The notes under the pieces are model-generated. The model did no database searches and was not told the origin of the DNA. It saw only the letters and a list, made by a program, of their open reading frames with translations. Of a stretch of DNA of 64,000 bases, positions 20,301 through 26,070 are shown piece after piece. This stretch comes from Enchytraeus crypticus (taxonomy: Eukaryota > Annelida > Clitellata > Enchytraeida > Enchytraeidae), in the NCBI GenBank assembly GCA_905160935.1, contig CAJHZI010000642.1, positions 905,501 to 969,500 of the forward strand. Direction: 5' to 3'. Numbering within the stretch: the stretch's first letter is position 1; each line of letters begins with the position of its first letter. The position numbers were made by a program, and so were the translations under genes.

Positions 20301-20797
20301 AGTTAGTTAGGGACAGATCTCCAGCACGGACTGACGTTAATGTTGATAATTTGGGCGTCAGATCTCACGTGGAATATAACATGACAGGGGAAGCTACTCG
20401 TCTTGGTGGTAATGAAAATATGACTACGACGGGACAAAAATCTCAAATAAAGAGCTGTATAACGAGACAATCTTCTTACGGAAATCAATTAATAACTGTT
20501 GTTGGCCCAGCGAACAACCAGTCTGCTTTGATTGGTAATTCACCTAGATCATCGACTTCCTCTGGATCCTCAAGGGCACAGGTTCCACCCCAGGGTGGAA
20601 CGTCATCGCATGTTCTGCAGTCAGGAAGTGTTAACTCCACAGGAAGCGGATCCAGTGGAGCAGTGAGACCTCCACTTCAGGGCTCGGAAAGTTCTTTCCA
20701 GAGCGCTGGTAGAAACTCCTTTCAAGGCGATAATTCCGACGAGATTAACCTTGGAGAATATGGTAGCGCCAAGGTCATTGAAATTGCGAGACTGTAG
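803..20797 (+). CDS. PHLPP: PHLPP-family PH domain / leucine-rich repeat protein phosphatase, 17 exons, 5' end open
   Basis: PHLPP proteins are PP2C-type Ser/Thr phosphatases known to dephosphorylate hydrophobic motifs of Akt, PKC and related kinases. Exons read here: 803-937, 2076-2257, 3218-3405, 3737-3883, 5663-5897, 6629-6848, 7297-7357, 8272-8315, 9793-9951, 10731-10928, 11598-11760, 12959-13089, 13852-14028, 15177-15374, 15652-15925, 17047-17244, 18248-20797. They give about 1,750 residues in the family order: PH, about 20 LRRs, PP2C, disordered tail. All junctions join in phase except 7357 to 8272, where a micro-exon of length 1 mod 3 must be missing. The order and spacing match my memory of vertebrate PHLPP1/2 throughout. 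An N-terminal RA-like region is not seen and may lie upstream of the window or be absent. The family call is near certain; individual splice sites are inferred from GT/AG and phase. Confidence 0.95.
2076..2257 (+). CDS. PHLPP: PHLPP exon 2: rest of PH domain
   Basis: The acceptor TTTTTATACAG and the donor AAAAAG/GTAGCG bound the exon. The product continues the PH fold, with VEEVKYKGHDLCLKL and the closing helix DYNRWLRRCKK. The Trp in that helix is the near-invariant PH-domain tryptophan. The exon ends in phase 0. Confidence 0.88.
2310..2445 (-). repeat. SINE family C, diverged copy in PHLPP intron 2
   Basis: Reverse-oriented copy with the tail (CCCAGTTTAACCAGGGTTG) and the body segment TAGGCGCTCACC. 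It starts about 55 bp after the exon 2 donor. Confidence 0.6.
2489..2640 (+). repeat. tRNA-derived SINE, family A, copy in PHLPP intron 2
   Basis: Diverged copy starting TTGGAGCCAGTGGCAATG, with the B box GGGTTCAAATCC and the 3' part GAAACTGACGTTAA. Same layout as the copies at 23310, 25925 and 30174. Confidence 0.75.
3218..3405 (+). CDS. PHLPP: PHLPP exon 3: first leucine-rich repeats
   Basis: The exon follows TGATGTTCAG and starts in phase 0. It encodes ADLSSCHLEYLPEILF and LAVLNLQHNVL, the first two LRRs right after the PH domain, as in vertebrate PHLPP. The donor TCCAG/GTACAG leaves two bases (AG) that complete an Arg codon in exon 4. Confidence 0.88.
3480..3720 (+). repeat. SINE family C, copy ending in a long (GAT/GGT)n tail
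   Basis: The copy contains GTCATAAAAGGCAACAAAGC, AAAGGGCATTCGATTGATGA and a GATGATG-rich tail that stops just before exon 4. Confidence 0.65.
3737..3883 (+). CDS. PHLPP: PHLPP exon 4: leucine-rich repeats
   Basis: The exon encodes two full LRRs (LRSLNLADNSLVEFPLSIC and LMELNLASNKLYEIP) with regular LxxLxLxxNxL spacing. The acceptor is GAGCGCAG and the donor is GTCAA/GTATGA. Intronic sequence just upstream (3660-3720) is a GAT-rich tail of a SINE. Confidence 0.92.
3955..4060 (+). repeat. SINE/LINE 3' tail fragment ending in (GAT)n
   Basis: Only the 3' module is present: CTATTCATATCCCGATCCTA, then the Leu-less tail and GATGATGATG. It matches the end of the LINE fragment at 14670-15012. Confidence 0.65.
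4388..4523. repeat. Tandem array of a 10-bp unit (GGGAAGTCCA / GGGAAGTTTA)
   Basis: About 13 units alternate between two variants differing at two bases. It lies in PHLPP intron 4. Confidence 0.9.
4680..4970 (-). repeat. SINE family C, near-full copy, reverse
   Basis: Starts on this strand with the ATCATCATT tail complement and contains TGGAGCCTAGGCGCTCA, TTGCCTTCATCGACTCGTGC and the head GACACAATACAGGG. Lies in PHLPP intron 4. Confidence 0.75.
5341..5662 (+). repeat. 79-bp tandem array carrying splice acceptor plus start of exon 5
   Basis: Four copies start at 5344, 5423, 5502 and 5581. The fifth (5663) is the working exon. Each copy has the acceptor CTATAG, the coding stretch for LQxLHLHNNHLTSLPD, and a (TTG)5-6 run. 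Read from each acceptor in the correct phase, every upstream copy ends at the TAG of the next copy's acceptor. Confidence 0.9.
5663..5897 (+). CDS. PHLPP: PHLPP exon 5: leucine-rich repeats, acceptor inside a tandem array
   Basis: From the acceptor GGCTATAG the exon reads LQALHLHNNHLTSLPDSL, then LFILVLAFNRFAALP and IIMSGNNIERI, which are three LRRs. It ends KYVKK in phase 0 at a GTGCGA donor. The first 50 or so bases, with the acceptor, are repeated four more times upstream (5341-5662). I chose the last copy because only it runs on into the rest of the exon. Confidence 0.9.
5940..6145. repeat. (AAT)n microsatellites flanking a LINE/SINE 3'-end fragment
   Basis: Two AAT runs bracket a short palindromic segment (AACCCCAGGTTCTTTACACC). 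They are followed by GGTTTAATATCCGTTTCCTC and AAGGATGATGTCAGAGACGT. The same layout is seen at 8850-9050, 41905-41985 and 49620-49690 (reverse). Confidence 0.7.
6629..6848 (+). CDS. PHLPP: PHLPP exon 6: leucine-rich repeats
   Basis: Acceptor GGTTTTAG, then IDLRMNQL, LTHLDVRDNQITDLDL, LEYLSCERNGLNSLLL and LKNLFAGCN. The LDVRDNQ and CERN segments match the strongly conserved centre of the PHLPP LRR block. One base is left over at the donor ACT/GTACGT. Confidence 0.92.
7297..7357 (+). CDS. PHLPP: PHLPP exon 7: 61-bp LRR micro-exon
   Basis: ATACGCAG precedes the exon and GA/GTGAGT follows it. The product LGRLVITPKPEWLLQIDVS aligns with the vertebrate segment in which a strand, a Pro and a Leu-Leu pair lead to a new LRR. 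The phase joins exon 6. The exon ends two bases into a codon, which exon 8 cannot complete, so a further micro-exon of about 15 residues is expected before 8272. Confidence 0.75.
8081..8271 (+). repeat. Three copies of a 70-bp repeat ending at the exon 8 acceptor
   Basis: Units contain TTTGTTTATTTTTCATGAAG and AATTGCCTAGG followed by TGATTGGCTxAGCC. The last unit ends in the polypyrimidine tract and acceptor of exon 8. Confidence 0.85.
8272..8315 (+). CDS. PHLPP: PHLPP exon 8: 44-bp LRR micro-exon
   Basis: After the acceptor TTCTTCCTGCAG the exon reads KLHAQQNFLQELPP, the core of one LRR, and leaves AG at the GTAGTC donor to make Arg with exon 9 (RLFADAKKL). Three copies of a 70-bp repeat lie immediately upstream. 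Confidence 0.78.
8850..9009. repeat. Large near-perfect inverted repeat (78-bp arms, 4-bp loop)
   Basis: Arms 8850-8927 and 8932-9009 pair with only about two mismatches around the loop GAGA. Each arm is a copy of the repeat 3' end seen at 5990-6145 (AAAGGTTTAATG, then TTCCTCATATACG). Lies in PHLPP intron 8. Confidence 0.9.
9050..9490 (-). pseudogene. Non-LTR retrotransposon C-terminal fragment
   Basis: The minus strand reads HWRSGKCAVWDVTVIDTMM, then TSVTDGGAVVLAASKKMDKY and VAIETMGPMNSAGADFMNGI, then GRRIAKKISD. This is the conserved tail downstream of reverse transcriptase in many LINE-encoded proteins (WDVTV, ETxGP and GRR motifs). The 3' end merges into the inverted repeat at 8850-9009. 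It is a truncated insertion in PHLPP intron 8. Confidence 0.75.
9793..9951 (+). CDS. PHLPP: PHLPP exon 9: leucine-rich repeats
   Basis: The exon encodes LKYVKLGHNRLTQLP and VEELQLQHNQLTHLPSAFL, two canonical LRRs. The GHN and QHNQL elements are typical of PHLPP. It ends with AA at AACAA/GTACAA. Confidence 0.93.
10000..10135 (+). repeat. Dispersed repeat family E, copy 1
   Basis: The copy contains TTGCACACATGACATACCGC, then GTTTCCTTTCTTATTTGCTG and TAGTTTTCGTTATTTCCTC. It matches 17828-17930, 32415-32545 and, more weakly, 42620-42750, all on the same strand. Class unknown. Confidence 0.65.
10160..10335 (+). repeat. Possible tRNA-derived SINE, single copy
   Basis: A B-box-like GGGTTGATTCCC sits 40 bp after an A-box-like region (ATTGTCTAGAGCGAC). 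No second copy was seen in the window, so the call rests on the boxes only. Confidence 0.3.
10515..10585 (+). repeat. SINE family C / LINE 3' tail fragment
   Basis: Contains GTCTATTCGTATCCCGACCC and GATGATGCTGATGATAATG. It lies in the intron before PHLPP exon 10. Confidence 0.6.
10731..10928 (+). CDS. PHLPP: PHLPP exon 10: leucine-rich repeats
   Basis: The acceptor is CTTGTGTCACAG. The exon encodes LRILNATRNRLCQLP, VHELYLSGNAL and LKVLHIAENEISELY. The LNA and ELYL segments match the conserved PHLPP LRRs. It ends GAGAA/GTATGT and is 198 bp long. Confidence 0.93.
11003..11130 (-). repeat. LINE 3' UTR fragment
   Basis: Matches 51418-51500 and 63068-63165: AAAGGGTCAT, CCCTGTTCAGTTCACA and AATTTAGCACATGCAGCA. 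On the minus strand it ends in an AAATAAAT-type tail. Confidence 0.65.
11285..11363. repeat. (TA)n microsatellite, about 75 bp
   Basis: Uninterrupted TA dinucleotides. The Tyr-Ile-repeat reading frames across it are artefacts. Confidence 0.98.
11598..11760 (+). CDS. PHLPP: PHLPP exon 11: leucine-rich repeats
   Basis: The exon begins after TTTGCTAG and encodes LQELNVSGNQLKSLP and LVVLRAHSNFLTFLP. LSGN-LK-P followed by AHSN is a PHLPP signature in this part of the LRR block. It ends in phase 0 before GTTTGC. Confidence 0.93.
11795..11915 (-). repeat. SINE family C, partial copy
   Basis: Has GGTTGGGATACGAATA and TCTGGAGCCTGGGCGCTCAC. It starts about 35 bp after the exon 11 donor. Confidence 0.65.
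12115..12400 (+). repeat. SINE family C, near-full copy
   Basis: Carries the head CGTGTTGTGTCTGTCTTGTT, the middle CACGTGTCGTAGAAGGCGAC, the body GTGAGCGCCTAGAATCCAG and the tail CCCGATCCTAGTTAAACTGG with AAGATGATGAT. Confidence 0.8.
12721..12958 (+). repeat. Decayed tandem copies of the exon 12 acceptor region
   Basis: Four units of 50-65 bp precede the true exon. Each has a version of ATGCAxGTA, then CATAxTCAGAATGAGT and TTTACTAACCTGTGTGTATT. The unit nearest the start (12721) still resembles exon 12 coding sequence (TACTGGACATAGGTCATAA). Confidence 0.8.
12959..13089 (+). CDS. PHLPP: PHLPP exon 12: last leucine-rich repeats
   Basis: After TTGCATGCAG the exon encodes VLDVGHNQLLNVSL and LHLLDMALNTQLRVDP, matching the last LRRs before the phosphatase domain. 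It ends with AA at GTCAA/GTATGT. Decayed copies of its 5' end and acceptor fill the intron from 12721 onward. Confidence 0.9.
13146..13222 (+). repeat. SINE family A, 3' part
   Basis: CCCGCCCGTCGCTGATAATT followed by GAGTGAGGAAACTGACGTTA, as in the full copies. Confidence 0.7.
13612..13756 (+). repeat. SINE family C, 3' half
   Basis: AACGTCAGAAAGGGCATTCG, then GTGAGCGCCTAGGCTCCAGA and the tail with GATGATGATGATG. Lies in PHLPP intron 12. Confidence 0.75.
13811..13851 (+). repeat. 20-bp tandem duplication at the exon 13 acceptor
   Basis: TATTCTTGTTTGGATGATC occurs twice in a row. The second copy runs into the acceptor CTAG used for exon 13. Confidence 0.85.
13852..14028 (+). CDS. PHLPP: PHLPP exon 13: linker into the PP2C domain
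   Basis: The exon encodes KAVCLVDLTGQN, a Ser/Thr-rich insert, then WRVGFSESLGIRNK, which corresponds to the PHLPP segment that opens the PP2C domain. The insert between these parts is longer than I recall for vertebrates. The donor AACAA/GTAAGT is strong. The acceptor lies at the end of a 20-bp tandem duplication. Confidence 0.9.
14670..15012 (-). pseudogene. RTE-type LINE 3' end: reverse transcriptase C-terminus plus tail
   Basis: The minus strand encodes ARSRLYGHILRKAEEDVANR and LERGRPQLTWDAMTK, the RLxWxGHxxR ... GRPxxxW tail typical of RTE-like LINEs. It is followed by a 3' UTR ending CCCGATTCTAGTTAAACTG and GATGATGATG. That 3' end is the same as the tail of SINE family C. 5'-truncated, in PHLPP intron 13. 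Confidence 0.8.
14992..15095 (-). repeat. SINE family B fragment
   Basis: Contains TTTAAAACTTAGCGACGTTG and CTCTAATCACTACGCTACTG, a diverged match to the 415-480 part of copy 1. Confidence 0.5.
15177..15374 (+). CDS. PHLPP: PHLPP exon 14: PP2C domain with the DG metal motif
   Basis: After TTGTTTAG the exon reads LCITMLRLLNYD and then LFAMFDGGHNSEV. The Asp-Gly pair is the PP2C metal-binding motif. Vertebrate PHLPPs, as I recall, have FDGDRN here, whereas this protein has FDGGHN, nearer to ordinary PP2C (DGHGG). The exon ends MLAAHR with AG left over. Confidence 0.92.
15652..15925 (+). CDS. PHLPP: PHLPP exon 15: PP2C core
   Basis: The exon encodes LGATGQKLGASAVVCHIRR, the GxxGS/A strand of PP2C enzymes, then LDISNVGDVEAVLCRKGEA, the NVGD-x-AVL strand pair, and VHKADGIITE. 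The exon starts one base into an Arg codon and ends in phase 0 at GAG/GTAGAA. Confidence 0.94.
16868..16998 (-). repeat. SINE family A, near-full copy, reverse
   Basis: Reads on this strand CAGTTTCCTCACTCGAACGA, GGATTTGATCCCTGCACAT and GATCCGCGGTCGAGTATCT. Lies in PHLPP intron 15. Confidence 0.8.
17047..17244 (+). CDS. PHLPP: PHLPP exon 16: PP2C core
   Basis: The exon encodes DGKVNGVTRCTRQLGSAFLY, DEFIVIGNSGLWEYV and ESVEEIYEIGQ. In typical PP2C enzymes the middle segment reads FLVLACDGLWD; here, as in PHLPP generally, the Asp is replaced (GNSGLWE). This points to non-standard metal coordination. Two decayed copies of the exon's 3' end follow in the intron. Confidence 0.94.
17295..17445 (+). 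repeat. Two decayed duplicates of the exon 16 3' end and donor
   Basis: GAGGAGTCCGTCGAGTAGAT and GAGATAGGACAGGTGGGG repeat the exon 16 end GAGGAGTCAGTGGAGGAGAT with its donor. A second, weaker copy lies at 17400-17440. The first copy has an in-frame TAG. Confidence 0.8.
17828..17930 (+). repeat. Dispersed repeat family E, copy 2
   Basis: ATATCGCATGTGATACACAG, GTTCCTTTCTTGGTTTCTGA and TTTTCGTTATTTCCTC, matching 10000-10135. Confidence 0.65.
17935..18247 (+). repeat. 23-bp minisatellite made of splice-acceptor units, ending at exon 17
   Basis: About 14 units of TTTGATATTGCAGCTTGTGG type. Most contain an intact TTTGATATTGCAG acceptor, and a few have GCAAC or GTAG instead. The last unit is the acceptor of exon 17. 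From any earlier acceptor the phase-0 reading is four codons and then TGA. Confidence 0.92.
18248..20797 (+). CDS. PHLPP: PHLPP exon 17: end of PP2C and 800-residue disordered tail
   Basis: The exon starts PVVAAKHLLDLAQGYGSREN and finishes the PP2C domain with ENIAVMVIRL. The catalytic-fold Asp-Asn of this motif is Glu-Asn here. A charged helix (MSIDDIEAAREHEAARQRR) follows. The rest is rich in Ser, Gly, Asn, Thr and Arg and looks disordered, with two RDRSP motifs near 20285-20330 that resemble proline-directed phosphorylation sites. The last residues, EIARL, fit a hydrophobic-x-hydrophobic C-terminus rather than the class I PDZ ends (DTPL/DTAL) of vertebrate PHLPPs. The stop is TAG at 20795. 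Confidence 0.92.
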   Translation, partial: PVVAAKHLLDLAQGYGSRENIAVMVIRLNTDLGPSLARLRPPNREMSIDDIEAAREHEAARQRRLAADVAAGKQTAVVERRASKPIITRVAAVSSPATSLPPQVAKNGGDKKDDVVASEQLRASLIRIEGGRMVQEKNFDEVGSGREETNFGREQSVDDSEEGSISTRSKDDNDDDSIFDRDDVDTAGEPSHFIATAINVEKMSSSSGKRSALTGNTKPSGQGSVSSGTKEDLAKRPSGSQSSGGTRQPRFLKKSETEASIFANTVPIHSDDIPLNKKSASSLVDSERNARVSIPNEESDTGSFKDSVELLQRQHDLVSVSLTPVDVSLNKYAPSHGAGTNALMPSEARQEFGKPAIGTNLSPKVEVGDIKTSTTRTYVLPQTVVNRGTEKPTVAIKTTRPYTKVSSGQPSVGVTTGQVNLPNTQSYKNSEVSESDIQKAGNQTMTTFGDPGKRSDRLSVVSTSGAELRLREPSASGRITSKSANRSARNSISDAIALFENMGVTSQQDNSSSGSSSPAVQHKNTSRGEVVTSLSRQRYRSGSGLPLSLAPEVKSSPSAFSINSGGSTSSAFSFSSDPLSPGIDDSYQRAGSSSSKPVISSSVTSANCTGDRVLIPANPRSRDKSPQVLYREPGVIGGPMKTSTVGRAAGMRLTAEFNSSNRFVSEANGGSNQPVQSARDRSPVQLVRDRSPARTDVNVDNLGVRSHVEYNMTGEATRLGGNENMTTTGQKSQIKSCITRQSSYGNQLITVVGPANNQSALIGNSPRSSTSSGSSRAQVPPQGGTSSHVLQSGSVNSTGSGSSGAVRPPLQGSESSFQSAGRNSFQGDNSDEINLGEYGSAKVIEIARL

Positions 20798-21120
20798 GGT
20801 TGTTGCGGTAATATTGACTTCATTGGATCAACTTGTTTAGCAGTTGACTCATCAACTGTAATGTCTTCAACAGATTGTAGATAAAACTAGATTCAAAATC
20901 TTTTATGTGAAATTATCTGAAGGTTTGCGCGACGTCACGTATACTCGGACTTGGGTATTGTGTATTGTAGTATCTAAGCTCATAATTTAGAACGGTTCAC
21001 ATGACATTTGAGGAAGTCAGCTATAAATCTTAACGGTTGATGTGTTGATATATTGTAAAGTGAGTACCACTCTCTCTATATAAGTTACGTTCCTGCTTAA
21101 ATCTGTCTCCTATAAATAAA
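20798..21120 (+). other. PHLPP: PHLPP 3' UTR (inferred)
   Basis: The sequence after the stop codon is AT-rich and non-coding up to a canonical AATAAA at 21115-21120. Further AT-rich sequence follows, so longer 3' UTRs are possible. Confidence 0.5.
21115..21120 (+). terminator. Candidate polyadenylation signal AATAAA for PHLPP
   Basis: This is the first canonical AATAAA downstream of the PHLPP stop, about 320 bp away. It is predicted from motif and position only. Confidence 0.45.
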
Positions 21121-23300
21121 GTTGGTTCGTGTACCTTCAACTTTGAATGGACACTTATCGGATCAAATCCCAGTTCGGCCGTTTTTGAGAAGATCCATTG
21201 TGATACGAAAAAGAGACGTTAAATTTGTCTTGTTTGCAGCTTTACGAATGAGAGAGAAAGAATGTAATTGTGATCTTTAACCAATTTGACGTTCACTATT
21301 ACCATGACTGTAGACTATAGATATTGTGAATTTACGACTGACAGCGATGTGTTCAAATTAATTTGTATTTTTTATTCTGATATTTTCTATTTCTATAGAG
21401 CTGTAGATAAAGGCATGTTTATTGTATTAGATTGTTTTAATTGTTTGAAATTATATATGATATAAAAACGCCTCAAGCTTATAAATGTAGGCTGCTGCAA
21501 GTATTAGACATTTTTAGTTAGAGATATAGTTTAGATATAGTTATTGTTTCTCGTTGCTCATATTATAGTGATGACCGTGAAATGATGCCATTTTGTGATA
21601 ATTGTTAGATGTTTCGTTTTGTTGCTTATGAAGTCTACGTCTAGTTGGTAGTATTGGTGTTTGAAAGGATTACTGGATAATCATCATCTCACTGTTCGCC
21701 CTGAGATGATGATCTCTCTATTTGGGGCTGCTTAGAACGAGGTTGAAACTATGAGTGAATGGAGATGAATGGGATATTTCAGTTACGTACTTTAGGTTAC
21801 GTAATGAGATTGAATAGGTTTCGTCCGGTTTAGAGGAAACAGTCACGCCAGTTTCGGTGGCAGAAAACCAGCTGAAGGGGTCGGAAAAAAGAAAAAATTT
21901 CTTATGTTCTCAAATACGTCAAAAAAGCTAAATCTTACTGGAAATCAGTTAATATAAGAATGTTAAATCTTAATGGATATCAGTAAATATAAGAATGTTA
22001 TATCTTAGCTCATTCTCTGATTGGTTAACAGTCAGTCTGACGACGTCAGTGGTTATACCCTTGTCTAACCTATTTTATCTTTCTGCTAGAGTTATTGTGG
22101 GACAATGTTCCCTTGCCTTCCTGTGTTCTGACTTAGTCACCTCTTACGACGTGCACTTTATACATTTACTCTGTTCTGCACTGACTCGGAAGCAACAGGG
22201 GCAAATTTTGACTATAAACTTAAATGAGCGTTCCTGAAATTCGCCCGGTATTTGGGAGTGGAGATGATTGGGCCCTATAGTAAAGTTTTTCTAAAACGAA
22301 TAGAAAAGTTACTAACCCCACAGAGGGAGTGGAGAAAGTCTATTCGTATCCCTACCCTAGCAAAGGTGGGGATCAAGGGAAGACGAAGAAGAAGATGATG
22401 AAGAAGAAGAAGATGATGATGATGACCTACTAATATACTGAGATCAATGTTGAAAATCTTAATGCAATATACATGTACATGTACATTAGATTCAAAGTAG
22501 AAGTCGTAGAATTAGTTTAGATCACTCTTAATATTATTTTTCATTCAGGTTAGAATGCTTTAGATATTTTGAATTAGAATGCTATTTATTTCAATGATAT
22601 CATGAAGTGAAGGTCGCTTTTATATATTCTTGAAATTTATCTTATCGTACTTTGAAGTTATTTTGTAATTCTAGACTCCGCATGTGTCAGGCAGATTGTG
22701 TAATTTAAGGTTTATCAGGTAGATTGTGTAATTTAAGATTTATTAGATAGGTTGTCTAATTTAAGGAATTTATGAATTGCATATATAAACACTAGATCTG
22801 CTTCATCTCTTATTTTCGTGATTTTCTTTATACATATCATCTTTTGCTCATCCACTACTTAGTGATATCGCATTTTATTTAATTAACATTTTTGATATTT
22901 CTACATGTAGACCTTAGGTGTATTTTATTGTTGAAGTGACTGCTTCATATTCTCTGCATGCAGCTTCTCGTAATCTATTAAAATTTCTTGTAGCTCTAAT
23001 CGGATTATTTGGTTCAATTCTTGGAGTTTCTCTAATAATTCGGTAATTTTTTTAAGTTTGTTGTAATTTATTTTGTTGTTTGGTCTGTTTGAGTTAATGT
23101 GGGTGGTAATACTTAAAATTTAACTTTACATAATTAGATTTTACTGGTTAAAATTTTCTTCACTTATATGTGCCATCTAATTATTACATTTGGGTCTATC
23201 TTTTGTTGCAGTTACTTCTTAACAACGCTGGGCCATTGTATAGTCCACCTAACAGATTATTCTATGTATGCTAGATTTATTGATTGATTGACTTCGGCTC
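21121..23300. other. Intergenic DNA with no gene seen
   Basis: AT-rich sequence downstream of PHLPP. I see a SINE family C copy (22255-22430) and a short 3-copy repeat (22680-22765), but no conserved coding frame. Confidence 0.6.
22255..22432 (+). repeat. SINE family C, 3' half with long GAA/GAT tail
   Basis: GTCTATTCGTATCCCTACCC and CAAAGGTGGGGATCAAGGGA, then AAGAAGAAGATGATGATG. Confidence 0.65.
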
Positions 23301-23309
23301 ATTGCATAA

Positions 23310-23458
23310 TGGCTGGAGCCAGTGGCGATGTCTGTACGATACTCGACCGCGGATCAATATGTGCGGGGTTAAAATCCTGGGCTGGCCCGTCACTGACATC
23401 GCTTTCGAGTGAGGAAACTGACGTTAACATTTACTCTACCAGCTTTAGCTTTGTACTC
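23310..23458 (+). repeat. SINE family A, full-length copy
   Basis: TGGCTGGAGCCAGTGGCGAT, GATACTCGACCGCGGATCAA, the B box GGGTTAAAATCC, then GAGTGAGGAAACTGACGTTA and ACCAGCTTTAGCTTT. Confidence 0.85.
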
Positions 23459-24044
23459 ACTGAAATGCTGTACTTATTAATCTTGTTTACTACACCATAT
23501 GTTTAAATTGGCCTTCCATCCCTCTCTATCTGTACTTATTTCTCTACCTCTCTCTTTGTCTCGCGCTCTGTTACTGGTTTGAATATATGTTTCATGGACT
23601 TTTTAAATTGTTTTAAAGGACTCTGTCGCATGCATTGTTGGTCTCGATCACATTGTTGCTGGTGCTGCATACCTGCAAGCAAATCTAAATCAAACTTCGG
23701 ATTGTTATTGGTCAACCAGTAAATTTTAAGCTGAAAATCTTAAGTAGAAATCGAGAAGGGCTGAAAAACCCCCGCAAAACATTTAATGAAATTTGAAAAA
23801 ATATAGAGCAATATTGTCTCTTCAGCTTCAAATGTTATCTTTCAATCGTTTGTTTTTTCGGGAATTAATTTTAGCTCTCTAATTGGTGTATTTGAATATT
23901 CTAGGCCTAATAGCAATCTTGTCAATAATTCTTGATAATATACGTGTATATTATGCACCCACATATTTGCCTAACTTGAAAAGTCAATCATCTTTTAGAA
24001 TTATACTGTTTCATATTGCTTCTACGCTTATATTTTGAGTTATT

Positions 24045-24412
24045 TTTCCCCGTGTTGTGCTCGGGTGTGGTCGGACCACTGCAGAATTGGGCAACCGCAA
24101 ATAATTTGCCGCGTGTATGTAAGAGGCGACTAAAGGCAGGAGCTGAGGATGGCAAGAGGGGACCCACCTCACCATGATTTTCCCCCAGGATTAAATGGTA
24201 ATTAATCCGTCTAACTGAGGAAGGCAACGGGAAACCACCTCAGAAGCCATATTTTTCCCAAGCTATAGGCTACATAAGGTATGGATAAGGCATTGACTTT
24301 GTGAAGGGATTAACTTGTTGGAGTGCTCTTATGGAGCGAGAAAACAGACTTTGAGTATGAATATGTACCTTGAACCTGCCACTTGGCAGTGCACTGAAGA
24401 AGAAGATTTTTT
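24045..24412 (+). repeat. SINE-like family D, full-length copy (about 365 bp) ending in (GAA)n
   Basis: Head CCCCGTGTTGTGCTCGGGTG, then GCGTGTATGTAAGAGGCGAC, CTGAGGATGGCAAGAGGGGA, CTATAGGCTACATAAGGTAT and AACCTGCCACTTGGCAGTGC, and a GAAGAAG tail. It is nearly collinear with 42220-42588. Confidence 0.85.
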
Positions 24413-24609
24413 ACCTCATTTTTTGGCATGATGTTGTAACTCCGCAGTTATTATCAAATGATATATACTGTGACTCTGTGTATTGGCTATGGATGGCAGT
24501 TTTGTATATTGCTACTGTGTAATTTGTGTAATCTTACTTGTATTGTTACTATGTACATGTACTATTACTGTGTATTTTGACACTCTATATTGTTACTTTG
24601 TATTCTTGA

Positions 24610-25048
24610 TATGTATTGTCACTCTGTACTAAATACTTTACGTTGTATTGTTGTTTGTATACTGTCACTCTGTACTAAATACTTTACGCTGTACTGTCGT
24701 TGTGCATAGTCACTCTGTACTAAGTAATTTACTTTGTACAGCTGTTGTGTAGTGTAACTCTATACTAAATACTTTACGTTGTACTGCTGTTGTGTACTGT
24801 AACTCTGTACTAAATATTTTACGTTGTATTATTGTTGTGTACTGCCACTCTGTACTAAATACTTTACGTTGTACTGCTGTTGTGCATAGTCACTCTGTAC
24901 TAAATACTTTACGTTGTACTGTTGTTGTGTACTGTAACTCTGTACTAAATACTATACGTTGTACTGCTGTTGTGCACTGTAACTCTGTACTAAATACTTT
25001 ACGTTGTACAGCTGTTGTGTACTGTAACTCTGTAGTAAGTACTGCACT
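24610..25048. repeat. 45-bp tandem array, about 9 copies
   Basis: Units read CTCTGTACTAAATACTTTAC then GTTGTACTGCTGTTGTG. Because 45 is a multiple of 3 the array stays open in some frames, giving a 15-residue repeated peptide that I take as an artefact. Confidence 0.9.
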
Positions 25049-25164
25049 TTACATTTGGACTGTAACTTTAATGTGGCTTTCAGTCTCTCGCTAATGCTCA
25101 GTCCAAATGCCGGTCCAAGGCCCATATTGCTGCTCACTATCTGCTGGTACGCTGAGCAATGAAG

Positions 25165-25275
25165 AGCTCCAGACACGTGACCTAATCACGAGGATTTAGA
25201 CTCGTGACCTAATCACGAAGATTTAGACACGTGACCTAATCGCGAGGATTTAGACACGTGACCTAATAAGAAGGA
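25165..25275. repeat. Tandem repeat, about 29-bp unit, 4 copies
   Basis: Units carry GACACGTGACCTAATCACGA and GGATTTA. Confidence 0.85.
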
Positions 25276-25924
25276 TTATGCCTTAATCAAGTGTTTAGCG
25301 TTTCATGTCCTATAGAGACTCCAAGGCATATTCTCTTTACTTTACAATAATTGCATGCATTAAAACAAACAATATTCTATAATACAATCAAATAACAAGC
25401 ATCACGAAGTCAAAGGACAATTAATATAATAAAATACCAAAGTATGCGATATCTTTTAAATAGATCAGAGTACAATAGGTCTATATAAAGGGAAGGATTG
25501 TGCAAAAAGTTGGTTTTTTCATTAAGTTCATTAAGTTTTTTCATTAAGTTCATTTCACATTTATAATCTAAATGTAACCTGTCACTTGGAAAAATTTTGA
25601 CTTTTTACATGGTTTCGCAATGCTTTTCGCAGAGTCTGTTTAGAGACCTCTTTCTAAACTTTTAGTTGACGTTTGCTCTCTTATTTGGTGGCCAGAACCG
25701 AACAATGGAAATGTAACATTAACAAAGTTTAACGATGTCGTTATCAACTTGACATTAAATGTCTCAGACTACTTAGAGATGTTTAAAGCGCTGCAATCTA
25801 AAATACATTAAATACAAGCATTTAAGTAACAATACAGTAATAGCAAATTACCCGCACAATGAAGATTGATGCTGAACCGCTGCCTATTGAATAATCGCCC
25901 GGCATTACAGTAACCATCGTCGCT

Positions 25925-26070
25925 GACTGGAGTCAGTGGCGATGTCGGTAAGATATTCGACCACAGATCAGTAGGTGCGGGGTTCTAATCCTTGGCTCTC
26001 CCGTCACTGACATCGCTTTCGAGTGAGGAAACTGACGTTAAAATTAGTTCCTTTTTACAGTTTTTTAAGG
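25925..26070 (+). repeat. SINE family A, full-length copy
   Basis: CTGGAGTCAGTGGCGATGTC, the B-box region GGGTTCTAATCC, then GAGTGAGGAAACTGACGTTA. Confidence 0.85.
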
